Assembly: GCA_942493385.1 (NCBI GenBank)
Contig: OW818699.1
Span: forward strand, 3,224,001-3,288,000
Reading direction: 5' to 3'
Source: UBA8389 sp942493385
Lineage (GTDB): Bacteria; Bacteroidota; Bacteroidia; Bacteroidales; UBA1402
DNA length: 64,000 bases
Position numbers and translations under genes: made by a program
The notes under the pieces: generated by a model
Told to the model about the DNA's origin: nothing
Database searches by the model: none
What the model saw: only the letters and a program-made list of their open reading frames with translations
Shown here: piece by piece, positions 32,248 through 41,585 of the stretch
Layout of the letters: every line of letters starts with the position of its first letter
Position numbering within the stretch: the stretch's first letter is position 1

Positions 32248-33690
32248 TCAAGGCAGTTTAACCCGCCAAGTATCCACCCACTTCATCGGCTCGATATCGC
32301 CCTTGGGGTCGAATTCCAGCGGAGCGCCCCAGTACTGGTAATCGTGGCCTTTGATGTTGTCTGAGGCTGAACCCCATAAGTCGGCCATCCAAACGAATCG
32401 GATGCCGTCCACTGTTTCAAGGGGCATCACATAGGTCTGTTGGCCAGGAATCTGAGGCATGCATTTTTCAGCGTCTAGGTCAATCAGGAAGGCCTCGGCG
32501 CCACCGGACAGCATCTGTTGCTTGTCCGACACTTCGATCTCATTGATCATCAGATTATAAGGATAGTTTTTACTCGTCAGAATCCGTAATCGCCTCGTCT
32601 TGATCGTTTCGAATCGGAGGTCCAACAACGTATAGACCGAGGAGGACATCGCTTTTTCCGTAACTCGTAGTGGAATCCAATAGCCGTTTTTCCAATACTG
32701 AACTTCGAAGGAAGGTGCCAGAATCGGTTCGTGGGTCTGGCTGGCAAGCGTATCGCCGCAAGTGCCCTTCCGGTTTCCCGTAAACTGAATGACCTTGATG
32801 GTATTGAAGGTGGAATCCCCCTGAAAATTGATTTGAATCGGCGTGAAGGCACCATCCGAATTTTTTCGCACCGTGGTGTACAAATTTGGGCTGAGCACCC
32901 CATCCACCAGCATCGGAGCCGGAGTTCCGGGGAAACGGTTGATGTTGTTGCGTTGCACGTATCCTCGTAAAGGATTGTTGGAAACATACACTCTGGCACC
33001 CGAACCCTGCGTACAGAAGCAGCAAGTAACATCGGTGAGCAAATAATACTTCCCGTTGCGCTTGAACATTGCCCCAGCTTCACAACCTTCTGTGAGGAAA
33101 CCACCGTTTTCGAGGGTGGACGAAAGGTAGTCTGCACTGAGTTTCTCCACCGAGCCACGGTGCCCATTGATGGTGTTGTAGGCCAGATAGGCGGTTCCGT
33201 CGTCGTCCACAAACAAACCAAAATCGCCAACCCCATCGGCACTGTTGGACACTTTGACGTCGGAATTCACAATTTTAAAAGGACCTGTAGGTGATGCGGA
33301 TACTGCCACACCAAATTTTCCATCCCAAAGCTGGGCATACCAATTGTACCAGAGAATGTATTTTTTGGTTTTGGCATTGTAAATGACATGAGGACGGTAA
33401 TAAACGCCGGTCGGTGCATTCGCAAGCAACGGGCGTTCCTTCTTCCAACTGGTGAGGTCGGTGGAACTGTAGCATTGGTAGAAATTGCTCTTCAAAAAGC
33501 CGGAGGTATTTCCGTAAGCCGTTCCATACCAATAAAATACACCGTTGAACTGGGTGATGCGACCATCGTGCGCATCCACAATTTGCCCATCAGTATCGGT
33601 ACGGGGACGAAGGTTGGAAATGGTGACCGTTGTTTCGGCCAAAAGAAAAGAGGGTATAAAAAAAAGAAATGCAACAATACGTTTTATCAT
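32248..33690 (-). CDS. Secreted GH43-like five-bladed propeller enzyme
   Basis: The 480-aa product has a signal peptide (MIKRIVAFLFFIPSFLLA) and a GH43-like propeller: DGQIVDAHDGRITQFNG with a likely catalytic-base Asp, YYRPHVIYNAKTKKYILWY, and VGDFGLFVDDDGTAYLAYN. A C-terminal segment (NLMINEIEVSD) resembles a carbohydrate-binding discoidin-type fold inserted into the propeller, since propeller-like residues resume after it. Related enzymes release arabinose, xylose or galactose; the linkage cannot be told here. A promoter box lies at 33732-33739. Confidence 0.75.
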   Translation of the reverse strand: MIKRIVAFLFFIPSFLLAETTVTISNLRPRTDTDGQIVDAHDGRITQFNGVFYWYGTAYGNTSGFLKSNFYQCYSSTDLTSWKKERPLLANAPTGVYYRPHVIYNAKTKKYILWYNWYAQLWDGKFGVAVSASPTGPFKIVNSDVKVSNSADGVGDFGLFVDDDGTAYLAYNTINGHRGSVEKLSADYLSSTLENGGFLTEGCEAGAMFKRNGKYYLLTDVTCCFCTQGSGARVYVSNNPLRGYVQRNNINRFPGTPAPMLVDGVLSPNLYTTVRKNSDGAFTPIQINFQGDSTFNTIKVIQFTGNRKGTCGDTLASQTHEPILAPSFEVQYWKNGYWIPLRVTEKAMSSSVYTLLDLRFETIKTRRLRILTSKNYPYNLMINEIEVSDKQQMLSGGAEAFLIDLDAEKCMPQIPGQQTYVMPLETVDGIRFVWMADLWGSASDNIKGHDYQYWGAPLEFDPKGDIEPMKWVDTWRVKLP

Positions 33691-33731
33691 GAGGTGGATT
33701 CAAACAAGAATGGTTTTCTTACGGTAAAACA

Positions 33732-33739
33732 CAAATATA
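33732..33739 (-). promoter_or_regulatory. -7 box of the GH43-like gene
   Basis: The minus strand reads TATATTTG, matching TAnnTTTG, about 40 bases before the ATG at 33690. Confidence 0.5.
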
Positions 33740-33789
33740 TAAGATTTCCTTGAATTCTTGTGCCCCTCATTGAAAACGCAATGACTTCC

Positions 33790-34116
33790 TTATTCCGCCT
33801 CCATGCTCAAATGGTAATGGATCCAGCAAGCAAACTCAGCCGATTCCTGCCTGTCGTTGCCGATGTTTTCGCGCCAGGAAGCGGACTCGTCGTTTTCGGC
33901 CATGGCCAATGCCAATGCACCGGTTGCAGCAATAAATGCGTTGTGTGCTGCTGTCCTGGCAGCACGCATGCCCGCTTGGGCTTTTTCATCGGCCAAGGCC
34001 CACTCGGCACGGATGTGCGCATAAACCACAGCTTTCTGAATAAGATCGATGTACAATTCCACCGCACAGGTGTCGGAAATTGTATCGTAGATTTCTCTGG
34101 CAAGTTTGGAGGTCAT
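33790..34116 (-). CDS. Conserved hypothetical helical protein (108 aa)
   Basis: The 108-aa product has no signal peptide or membrane helix and appears all-helical. It contains LYIDLIQKAVVYAHIRAEWALAD, RTAAHNAFIAATGALALAM and WRENIGNDRQE followed by FACWIHYHL. I recall similar small proteins in Bacteroidota, possibly the DUF3232 family, but cannot confirm this. The pattern of conserved Trp, Arg and His suggests a real gene despite overlapping open frames. No function is proposed. Confidence 0.55.
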   Translation of the reverse strand: MTSKLAREIYDTISDTCAVELYIDLIQKAVVYAHIRAEWALADEKAQAGMRAARTAAHNAFIAATGALALAMAENDESASWRENIGNDRQESAEFACWIHYHLSMEAE

Positions 34117-34226
34117 GGCTTTAGAATATTAGGGTGATACCATCCAAAAATACACTATTTTTCGGTAGTTTCAGCCGTTTTTCAGTTAATTTTTTTCTAA
34201 GATTTATAAGCCGTAACTTTTTTTGC

Positions 34227-34234
34227 TACTTTTG
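34227..34234 (+). promoter_or_regulatory. -7 box of the S9 peptidase gene
   Basis: TACTTTTG matches TAnnTTTG, 44 bases before the ATG at 34279. Confidence 0.5.
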
Positions 34235-34278
34235 GAAATCATTCATTTACAATCCCATTCAAAAATCAACTATACACC

Positions 34279-36816
34279 ATGCAGATCAAGCGGTTGCTTC
34301 TATTGACTCCATTTATAATCGCTTCGGCTTTCGCCCAAAAAACAACCACCCTCCAGGATCTGCTCCATTACGGTGGCATTCCGATTTCGGCACCCATTCT
34401 TTGTGACAGTGTCAATTTGAAAAACGAAAAGTTCAAAACAGCCTCCTTTTTGAAATCGTCCATCTCGGAACCTGCTTCTTTCAAGGTACTGAAAGTGGGG
34501 GCCGACTCCATTTTCCGTGGAGGGAAACCCACAAAAGGAAGTGAACTTTCCCTGTTCAAGTTTTACCTCACACCCACCGATTTCCTACCTGTAAAATTAG
34601 AGATCGAGTCTCCGAATATGCTGGAGGTGTATGTGGACGGGGAAAAAAATACGGATAAGAATTCGACCGAAAAAAGTTGGGAGAAGGCTGGCTCGGTACC
34701 TGTAAAACTCAATGCCGATCCCAGGCAATATGAGATCTTGGTGAAAATTCAGGTCAACGCCTCGGATTCCTGCGAAGCGATGCTTAAAATAAGCGCTCAA
34801 ACAGAAAAAAGGGATTCAGCCGCGGTCTTTGCATTTTCCTCTTCCGAACGCAGACGTTATTGGACCTCCGACTTTTTGATGGGTAAGAAGATACTTGGTG
34901 TTTCGCTTTCGCCGAACGGCCGATTCGCCCTGGTAAATTACAGCTATGTCTATAAGGATGGTTCAGTCGGGAACTGTTGCGAACTGACCGACCTGAATTC
35001 AGGCAAGTTGCTTTGGCGGGAGGACCCGAACAATAGGCAGCTGGCATGGATGCCCCTATCCAACACCTTATATTATACGTCAAAAGGCTTTTCAGGTAAG
35101 GAACTGCGAACGTTGGACCCAATGACGCTGGAGGAAAAAGTGTTGGTGAAAGACTTTCCGGATGGGTCTTATACTTGGAGTCCAAAGGAATCGTTCCTGC
35201 TTTATTCCGTTCCCGAATCGCTTCCTGTCGAAAAAGGCGATTTGCGCCGCATCATCAATCCGGAAGATAGGCAATCGGATTTTCGAAGCCGAAATTCCCT
35301 TTTTCTTTACGACCTGAAGACAGGGCTGAAACGTAGGCTTACCTTTGGCACGGACAATGTTTACCTGCTTGCCTACAGCGACGATGAGAAACAAATCTTG
35401 TTTTCCACTCGCAGGGCTTTTCTGCCGGAGCATCCTTTCAGTGACGGAAGTTTGTTCCTGCTGACGTTGGACAACATGAAGCTGGACACCATCTGGTATC
35501 GTAATAAATACGCCTCCTGGGCCACTTTTTCGCCGGATGGCAAGAAGTTGTTGGTTAGAGGCGATGCCAATGCTTTCGGAGGCATCGGAATGAAAATAGA
35601 TTCAAACCCAACGGCCAACACCTATGACGAACAGCTTTTTCTGATGGATTTGGCCACCCGCAAGGTGGAAGCGCTTACCAAAGACTTCGATCCTGCGGTG
35701 GAATACGCCCAATGGAGTTCATTCGACGGTAAGATTTACATCAATGCTCAAGATAAGGATTATGTACGCATGTTCAGTCTCGATCCGATGACCAAAAAAA
35801 TCACCAGGCTGCCCTTGTCGCCTGATGTGATCGGTGGGTTTGAACTGGCTTTGACAACTGGCAGAGCAGCTTATTTCGGTTCAACCGTTTCCGAAACCGG
35901 AAAGGTTTACACCATGGATCTGAAATCGCAAAAGGAAAAAATTGTAGCCTCACCAGGTGTCGAACGCTTGGCAATGGTGGAACCAGTCAAAGTGGAAGAT
36001 TGGAACTTCAAGGCTTCGGACGGAACAACCATTTATGGGCGATTCTACCTGCCACCGGGTTTCGATGCAACAAAAAAATATCCGATGCTGGTCTATTATT
36101 ATGGTGGAACGTCGCCCACCAGCCGGGCATTTGAAAGCAATTACCCGCTAAACTTGTATGCAGCCATGGGCTATGTGGTTTATACGCTGCAACCCTCTGG
36201 CACGACTGGTTTCGGCCAAGCATTCTCGGCCAGACACGTCAACGCCTGGGGCGACAAAACAGCGGACGAGATCATTCAGGGAACCAAACAATTCTGTAGG
36301 GAGCATGCCTATGCCGATTCGACCAAACTCGGTTGCTTCGGAGCTTCTTACGGTGGATTCATGACCATGTACCTGCAAACGAAAACGGATCTGTTCAAGG
36401 CCGCGGTTTCTCACGCCGGCATCAGCTCCATTTCCAGTTACTGGGGAGAAGGTTATTGGGGTTATACCTACAGTTCAGCCGCTTCGTCAGGGAGTTATCC
36501 TTGGAACAATCGGGAGCTTTATTTGGACCACAGTCCGTTATTCAATGCCGATAAAATCAAAACGCCATTGTTGTTGCTTCACGGTTCTGTGGACACCAAT
36601 GTGCCCATCGGGGAAAGCATTCAGCTGTTCACTGCTTTGAAAATGATGGGAAAAGAGGTGGAATTTGTGCGGATTGAGGGCGAAAATCACAGTGTGCGGA
36701 ATTTCAGCCGGAAAATGGAATGGCAACGCACCATCCTCGCCTACTTTGCCAAATACTTGAAATCGGACGACCGGTGGTGGACCGAAATCTATAAACCGAC
36801 TGCACTGGAAAAATAA
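34279..36816 (+). CDS. Secreted S9 family prolyl oligopeptidase / DPP IV-like
   Basis: The 845-aa product has a short signal peptide (MQIKRLLLLTPFIIASAFA), a WD-like beta-propeller with repeated LYDLKTG and FSPDGKKLL units (about 190-580), and an alpha/beta hydrolase domain. The catalytic triad is visible: Ser690 in GASYGGF, Asp772 in HGSVDTNVP and His804 in GENHSVR. Such periplasmic peptidases cut after proline or at peptide N-termini. The gene is 6 bases before the retropepsin-PDZ gene, so the two proteases may form an operon. Confidence 0.9.
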   Translation: MQIKRLLLLTPFIIASAFAQKTTTLQDLLHYGGIPISAPILCDSVNLKNEKFKTASFLKSSISEPASFKVLKVGADSIFRGGKPTKGSELSLFKFYLTPTDFLPVKLEIESPNMLEVYVDGEKNTDKNSTEKSWEKAGSVPVKLNADPRQYEILVKIQVNASDSCEAMLKISAQTEKRDSAAVFAFSSSERRRYWTSDFLMGKKILGVSLSPNGRFALVNYSYVYKDGSVGNCCELTDLNSGKLLWREDPNNRQLAWMPLSNTLYYTSKGFSGKELRTLDPMTLEEKVLVKDFPDGSYTWSPKESFLLYSVPESLPVEKGDLRRIINPEDRQSDFRSRNSLFLYDLKTGLKRRLTFGTDNVYLLAYSDDEKQILFSTRRAFLPEHPFSDGSLFLLTLDNMKLDTIWYRNKYASWATFSPDGKKLLVRGDANAFGGIGMKIDSNPTANTYDEQLFLMDLATRKVEALTKDFDPAVEYAQWSSFDGKIYINAQDKDYVRMFSLDPMTKKITRLPLSPDVIGGFELALTTGRAAYFGSTVSETGKVYTMDLKSQKEKIVASPGVERLAMVEPVKVEDWNFKASDGTTIYGRFYLPPGFDATKKYPMLVYYYGGTSPTSRAFESNYPLNLYAAMGYVVYTLQPSGTTGFGQAFSARHVNAWGDKTADEIIQGTKQFCREHAYADSTKLGCFGASYGGFMTMYLQTKTDLFKAAVSHAGISSISSYWGEGYWGYTYSSAASSGSYPWNNRELYLDHSPLFNADKIKTPLLLLHGSVDTNVPIGESIQLFTALKMMGKEVEFVRIEGENHSVRNFSRKMEWQRTILAYFAKYLKSDDRWWTEIYKPTALEK

Positions 36817-36822
36817 ACACCT

Positions 36823-38040
36823 ATGCGAACCTTACTTAGCTTGATCCTCCTGCTTTGTTTGACTGCCGAACTTCGTGCTTCGGACAGCCCTAAGGTTCTT
36901 GCGAGAATTCCGTTTGAAATGGTCGGCACCTACGTCGTGCTGAAAGTGAAAATCAACGAAAATCCACCGCTGAACTTGTTGTTGGATTCGGGCATCGGCA
37001 CGACGCTCATCACAGAGCTGACAGCTGGAGACAGCGTCGTTTTTGACAGAACCTACAAAACGGTGTTGAAAGGTTTGGGGGCAGGTACCGACATGCAAGC
37101 CTGGGTTAGTGACAGCAATACACTTCAGATTGGGAAATACAAACTGAAGAACCAAACCGTCATGATCATGGAAGCTGATGTTTTCAACTTATCAAAACAT
37201 ACAGGTACCAAAATGAACGGGATTCTTGGTGCTGATTTCTTTGAAAATCAGATAGTTCGAGTGGATTACACCAGAAAATGCATTTACCTCTACGATCCGA
37301 ACAGCTTCGCTCCACCTAAAGGCTTTGTACCTATACCCATTACTTTGGAAGCCCATAAAATGTTCATGGTAGTGCCCATACAAGATGCCAATGGCAGAAT
37401 CCGAACCGTTCGGATGCTAATCGATACTGGGGCTGAACTGACCGCATGGTTCCGTTCGTACGGCAACGATCCGGTGCCGGTGCCTTCCAGAAAAATTCGT
37501 GGATACATCGGACGTGGCTTAAGTGGAGATATTGAAGGCTCCTTAGGCAAGCTAAGCAAAATTTGGATCGGTGATTTTCCGTTGACCGACCCAATCGTCG
37601 CGTTTCCGGATTCAGTATCCATTTCGGGTACCAGCATCAATGCACAGCGGGAAGGCACGGTGGGCAGTCAACTACTCAGCCGTTTCAACCTGATTTTCGA
37701 TCATTCCGGTAAAAAACTGTATGTCAAGCCCAACTACTTGTACAAAATGCCGTTTCCGTACAACATGGCAGGCATTGAGGTCGTTCAGGACAACGAAACG
37801 TTTCAGCTACCTGAAGTATTGAACGTTTGGGATAAATCTCCCGGTCAGGATGCTGGTGTCAAGGCTGGCGATTTCATATTGGAAATCAACGGTATCAGTG
37901 GCTTCAAGACCAGCATCAATGAAATCAAGAACATCTTCGAAACGCGCTCCAAATCGACGGTCCAGATGATTCTGCTGCGCGATGGAAGAACCATCCGTGT
38001 GAAATTGAAACTTAAGAATTTGCTGCAGGAAGCAACCTAA
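36823..38040 (+). CDS. Retropepsin-like aspartic protease with PDZ domain
   Basis: The 405-aa product has a signal peptide and two aspartic protease half-domains in one chain, with LLLDSGIGTT at about residue 50 and MLIDTGAELT at about residue 204. A PDZ domain follows near 325-395 (GQDAGVKAGDFILEINGISG). The two DSG/DTG sites may form a single pepsin-like active site within the chain, where retroviral enzymes need a dimer. It is secreted or periplasmic and sits behind an S9 peptidase. Its stop overlaps the convergent pabC gene by 4 bases. Confidence 0.8.
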   Translation: MRTLLSLILLLCLTAELRASDSPKVLARIPFEMVGTYVVLKVKINENPPLNLLLDSGIGTTLITELTAGDSVVFDRTYKTVLKGLGAGTDMQAWVSDSNTLQIGKYKLKNQTVMIMEADVFNLSKHTGTKMNGILGADFFENQIVRVDYTRKCIYLYDPNSFAPPKGFVPIPITLEAHKMFMVVPIQDANGRIRTVRMLIDTGAELTAWFRSYGNDPVPVPSRKIRGYIGRGLSGDIEGSLGKLSKIWIGDFPLTDPIVAFPDSVSISGTSINAQREGTVGSQLLSRFNLIFDHSGKKLYVKPNYLYKMPFPYNMAGIEVVQDNETFQLPEVLNVWDKSPGQDAGVKAGDFILEINGISGFKTSINEIKNIFETRSKSTVQMILLRDGRTIRVKLKLKNLLQEAT

Positions 38041-38627
38041 AACATCAACCTCACCGACGGCGTTCGTTCCAGTACCAGCATGGCATTGATGGGGCGGATT
38101 TCCTCAAAGCGGGCAAGGTCGTGCAAGGTGATGCGGGTTTCCCGAAGGATGCCCTCGGCAAGCAGCCGTTGTCGGCAAGTCCCATTCAGCAGGTAGGTAT
38201 CTGGTGTGTACCAATGCAAACCATCAAAGAAGGCGATGTTGGAATACGACGTGTCGGTGATGCAGTTGTCGCGGACAATCAAAATGTCGTCGGCATCTCC
38301 TTTTTGGGTCAACAACAGTTCCAGCTTGGCCCGGTTCTCAAATTTGTAGGAATAGTCCGCACGATCGTCAATGACCAGCTTCAACGCATGTACACTTTTT
38401 GGAATGTAAGGCTGAAAGGTAACTTCAACGATTTCCTCGCCGTAAACGACCCGGCATTTGTACACCCCGTCGTCCAAATTGGATGGCAAAACCAGACGAT
38501 CGTGTAGATCGATTTCAGCCGCGGAAGGAAAAAAATGCCTGCGCGTTTCGTTGAGCCGTTTGTTGTGCCAGTCGAGGTGCTGCAAACGGTGGTTTTCAAG
38601 TCGGATGGATTCAATGAAGCGGTACAT
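38037..38627 (-). CDS. pabC: Aminodeoxychorismate lyase-like class IV aminotransferase
   Basis: The 196-aa product is a short fold-type IV PLP enzyme with CRVVYGEEIVEVTF, the lysine region SYKFENRAKLELLLTQKG, DDILIVRDNCITDTSYSNIAFFDG and GTCRQRLL. It would convert aminodeoxychorismate to p-aminobenzoate for folate. It is shorter than E. coli PabC (about 270 aa), as often in Bacteroidota. It overlaps pabB by 17 bases and lies downstream of it, which supports the call. Confidence 0.85.
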   Translation of the reverse strand: MYRFIESIRLENHRLQHLDWHNKRLNETRRHFFPSAAEIDLHDRLVLPSNLDDGVYKCRVVYGEEIVEVTFQPYIPKSVHALKLVIDDRADYSYKFENRAKLELLLTQKGDADDILIVRDNCITDTSYSNIAFFDGLHWYTPDTYLLNGTCRQRLLAEGILRETRITLHDLARFEEIRPINAMLVLERTPSVRLMF

Positions 38628-39579
38628 AGATTTTTTGGATCATTTCGTCAAACTCCTGCATCAGGTCGCTTTGGGCGGTGATGCCGCCGCCGCTTTTATA
38701 AACTGTGCCTTCTGAAGTTTTTTCCAGAAAGCGGATGGACACGGCGCTGTCCAGGTTTCGTCCATCAAATATACCGAATATTCCGGTATAGTATCCACGC
38801 TGGTAGGTTTCTGTCTCGCAGATTATTTCCACCGTTCGCTTTTTGGGCGCTCCAGTGACAGAGCCAGCAGGAAGCAGTGCAAAAAGAATGTCCCCAATTC
38901 GCGATGGATAGCCCGCAGGCAATTGGCCGGTTATTTCGGAACTCGCCTGAAGCAGCCTGCCTTTGCCTGCTGAAATCTCCTCGATGTAGCGAAAGCGCTT
39001 GACTTGAACATTTGTTGCCACAATACTTAGGTCGTTGCGGATCAGATCGACGATGGTGCTGTGCTCGGCTTTTTCCTTGGGGTTGTCTGTTAGGATTTGC
39101 AGGGCGTTCGGAATCGTTGCGTCCAAGGTTCCTTTCATGGGGCAGGAAGAAATGACACCATCCTGAATCTGAACAAAGGTTTCTGGCGAGAAAACAAGGA
39201 ATTCATTCTTATACAGCAGCTTATATTTGGCACGAACTTCCTTGTATACTTGGCTGAACGGTATGTTGAGCCGCACTGGAGTTTGACAGGTGAGGTTCAC
39301 CAGAAAACTGTCGCCGGCGCGGAGGTGGGCAATGACGTTTTGGAATTGCGTGGTGTAGCTGCTCAGGGAATAGCCTTCGTGCTCCAATAAAACTTCGTTT
39401 GTCGTTTCCGTTTCGTTGTCTGGGAAATCGGGGGTGGAAAAACGGATACCAGCTTCTGCTACCTCCTCCAACGGAAGCACCACCGGCTTTTGCTGGTCAA
39501 AATCGATGAGAAAAAAGAAAGGTCGCCCCTTCTCGCCCCATTCGTTCATCTGCCGTATCGCATTGTCCTGTTCCGTCAT
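38611..39579 (-). CDS. pabB: Aminodeoxychorismate synthase component I
   Basis: The 322-aa product has the chorismate-binding fold: FSPETFVQIQDGVISSCPMKGTLDA, EKAEHSTIVDLIRNDLS, and the signature AGSVTGAPKKRTVEII, with a C-terminal FDGRNLDSAVSIR and GGGITAQS. It aminates chorismate at C4 using ammonia from a glutaminase partner not present here. It is short for the family because the N-terminal portion is reduced. It overlaps pabC. Confidence 0.9.
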   Translation of the reverse strand: MTEQDNAIRQMNEWGEKGRPFFFLIDFDQQKPVVLPLEEVAEAGIRFSTPDFPDNETETTNEVLLEHEGYSLSSYTTQFQNVIAHLRAGDSFLVNLTCQTPVRLNIPFSQVYKEVRAKYKLLYKNEFLVFSPETFVQIQDGVISSCPMKGTLDATIPNALQILTDNPKEKAEHSTIVDLIRNDLSIVATNVQVKRFRYIEEISAGKGRLLQASSEITGQLPAGYPSRIGDILFALLPAGSVTGAPKKRTVEIICETETYQRGYYTGIFGIFDGRNLDSAVSIRFLEKTSEGTVYKSGGGITAQSDLMQEFDEMIQKIYVPLH

Positions 39580-39624
39580 ACACCGTGCTTAGACTGCAAA
39601 TATACGAAACAGAGCGTGATTTTC

Positions 39625-39963
39625 TCAACGATGGTAGGAACGAACAGTGAAACGAATCAGAGCGACAAAAGCCAAGGCAAGTAGGATGCAGGTCGTCAAG
39701 ATTTCGGGTGTCATGGAATGAATGTTGATAAAAACCCGCCCCATGGAGGAAAGCCCATTCAACAGTACATGGTATCCACCCAGTAGCACGAACAACAAAA
39801 AGCCGATGCCGGAAAAAACGCCAATGATTTGTGAACTCCGATCTTTCTTGGGTCGGGGCTGTGGCAAGCAATCCAGCGTATTCAACAACCTGGTGTTGAA
39901 GCCGTCTTCGGGCAACGTTTCCTTATGACTGATCAGGAATTCTTTTACATTATCCTCTTTCAT
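39625..39963 (-). CDS. Small membrane protein, possible sigma-factor partner
   Basis: The 112-aa product has two hydrophobic segments (about 47-68 and 83-103) and a charged N-terminus (MKEDNVKEFLISHKETLPEDGF). It overlaps the ECF sigma gene by 14 bases and so is translationally coupled to it. This position and topology resemble Bacteroides DUF5056-like proteins and anti-sigma factors, but no zinc-binding anti-sigma motif is present. It may control the sigma factor at the membrane. Confidence 0.6.
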   Translation of the reverse strand: MKEDNVKEFLISHKETLPEDGFNTRLLNTLDCLPQPRPKKDRSSQIIGVFSGIGFLLFVLLGGYHVLLNGLSSMGRVFINIHSMTPEILTTCILLALAFVALIRFTVRSYHR

Positions 39964-40471
39964 GACCGATGGCTTTTAGATGTTCACTAACATGCAACCT
40001 GCCTCTTGACAGGTGTGCTTTAACGGTGTTGATTGGCATTCGGGAGATGACCGCTATTTCTTTCAAACTTTTTTCTTCCATATAAAACAATAGGATGGCT
40101 GTTCGCTCTTTAGCATTGAGTCGATCCATAGCCAAATACAGGGCCTGATGTTCAAAGGCTTTATCCGCCTTTTCGGAAGCGGTGACCGTCAGACTCTCCA
40201 CTTCGACCGGGCTGTAGCGTTCTGCCGCTTTCTTATTATCGCAAAAGCAGTTGTAGGCAATCCGAAACAACCAAGTGGAAAAGGACGACCTGCCAGCAAA
40301 CGCATCCAAATGCAGAAAGGCCTTGATGAAGGCCTCCTGGGCGATGTCGTCGGCCAAAGCCGCATCACCCCTGCAGAGATTACGAAGAAACCGACGAAGC
40401 GGCTCCTGGTTGATCTGAACTTGAAGCTCAAACTCCTTCCTGTTCACCAGCTTTCTTTTGTTTTTGTTCAA
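39950..40471 (-). CDS. ECF RNA polymerase sigma factor
   Basis: The 173-aa product has region 2 (DDIAQEAFIKAFLHLDAFAG, then FSTWLFRIAYNCFCDNKK) and region 4 (LNAKERTAILLFYMEEKSLKEIA, then INTVKAHLSRGR). It directs polymerase to extracytoplasmic-stress promoters that cannot be identified here. Genes on both sides overlap it: a DUF6249-like membrane protein upstream by 44 bases and the small membrane protein downstream. Confidence 0.88.
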   Translation of the reverse strand: MNKNKRKLVNRKEFELQVQINQEPLRRFLRNLCRGDAALADDIAQEAFIKAFLHLDAFAGRSSFSTWLFRIAYNCFCDNKKAAERYSPVEVESLTVTASEKADKAFEHQALYLAMDRLNAKERTAILLFYMEEKSLKEIAVISRMPINTVKAHLSRGRLHVSEHLKAIGHERG

Positions 40472-40826
40472 TCAAGTAGGCAATGAGTTGGCCAATGCCG
40501 ATGAATAGAAAAATCAATCCGATGGAAGCAAACTTCAAGCCTTCGCCGGTGGGGGCAAAGAAAAGGTAGAAGAAAATGCCGATGCCGATGCCGAATGCCA
40601 GAAAGAACGTGGAGGTACGGAGCAAGTTTTCCTTGGGTTTCACCTGTTGTTTGAAAAAATCGGCAGGCAGTTCGCGGCCTTGTTCGATGGCTGCTTTGAG
40701 CACTTCGTTCCGGTACTTTTCTTGTTTGGTCTTGTTCAAAAAGATAATTAGAACGATGGCAATCGGGGTGACAAACGAGAAAACGATGCCGAAAATGGGA
40801 ATTAATAGTTCATTGAAGGATACCAT
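40428..40826 (-). CDS. DUF6249-like small membrane protein
   Basis: The 132-aa product has three hydrophobic segments, near residues 7-30, 73-90 and 97-116, and a cytoplasmic-looking KTKQEKYRNEVLKAAIEQGRELP linker between the first two. This is the usual Bacteroidota DUF6249 plan found before ECF sigma genes. It probably belongs to a small membrane-sensing operon with the sigma factor. I start at ATG 40826 (MVSFNELL). Confidence 0.65.
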   Translation of the reverse strand: MVSFNELLIPIFGIVFSFVTPIAIVLIIFLNKTKQEKYRNEVLKAAIEQGRELPADFFKQQVKPKENLLRTSTFFLAFGIGIGIFFYLFFAPTGEGLKFASIGLIFLFIGIGQLIAYLIEQKQKKAGEQEGV

Positions 40827-40898
40827 AATTTTATGTTTTAGGGGTTTGTCCGTTTGACGTCTTAACCTGCCGTAAAGTTGCAAACTTATGAAAAAAAA

Positions 40899-41426
40899 TC
40901 ATCGAGGGTACGTACCAATCTTAAAATCAGGGGTAGGAACTGGAACAAACGGCTTCATTTTCGGATAAGGAAGCAACAGTGTGATGGAATCCTTAGGCAA
41001 AAAATCAAGGATGTAATTTGGATTCAACACCTCCATCCGAATGCGGGCTATACCGAATCGGACCATATCGATGTCTTTGGCTGCCCGAAACGTCAAATCG
41101 ACCAAATGCGACCCACCTGGATGGAAGCGATCCGTGACTCGTACGATGACGGATTTGCCATTGCGAAGATGGGTCACACGTACCCATGTGTCGTAAGGAA
41201 GGTAACTTGCACAGGTATAGGCGTTATTGTCCAGCCGTTCGCCATTGGACGTATGTCTGCCCTGAAACTTGGCTGCGTAATAAGAAGCGGTACCTATGCG
41301 ACTGATCAGCACGGTATCCGAAGCCTCCCCTTTACTTTCCTTCTTGTTAACGCCTCGGGCAGTAGTGCTGTAAAGTGCACTGATTGAAAGGATAAGGACT
41401 AAAAGTTGGAAATATTTAACTTTCAT
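40899..41426 (-). CDS. RlpA-like double-psi beta-barrel protein
   Basis: The 175-aa exported product has a signal peptide and an RlpA domain: GTASYYAAKFQGRHTSNGERLDN (shown in family form as GxASYY...GRxTSxGE), LPYDTWVRVTHLRNGKSV and VRVTDRFHPGGSHLVDLT. The Asp of the VTDR motif matches the putative catalytic Asp of septal lytic transglycosylases. There is no SPOR domain, so peptidoglycan targeting must differ from E. coli RlpA. I start at ATG 41426. Confidence 0.85.
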   Translation of the reverse strand: MKVKYFQLLVLILSISALYSTTARGVNKKESKGEASDTVLISRIGTASYYAAKFQGRHTSNGERLDNNAYTCASYLPYDTWVRVTHLRNGKSVIVRVTDRFHPGGSHLVDLTFRAAKDIDMVRFGIARIRMEVLNPNYILDFLPKDSITLLLPYPKMKPFVPVPTPDFKIGTYPR

Positions 41427-41585
41427 ACTAGTTGATCGCATTCTGAGTGTAAGCAAAGATGTGTTTTTTGATTCGATTTATGAACTTTTCAAAGCAGAAT
41501 TCTTGCAGTTGTAAGAATAACACTTATCTTCGGCGTTCAACAGGTTTCGGACAATACGAATAGTTGCTTTTTTTAAGTACAGAAC

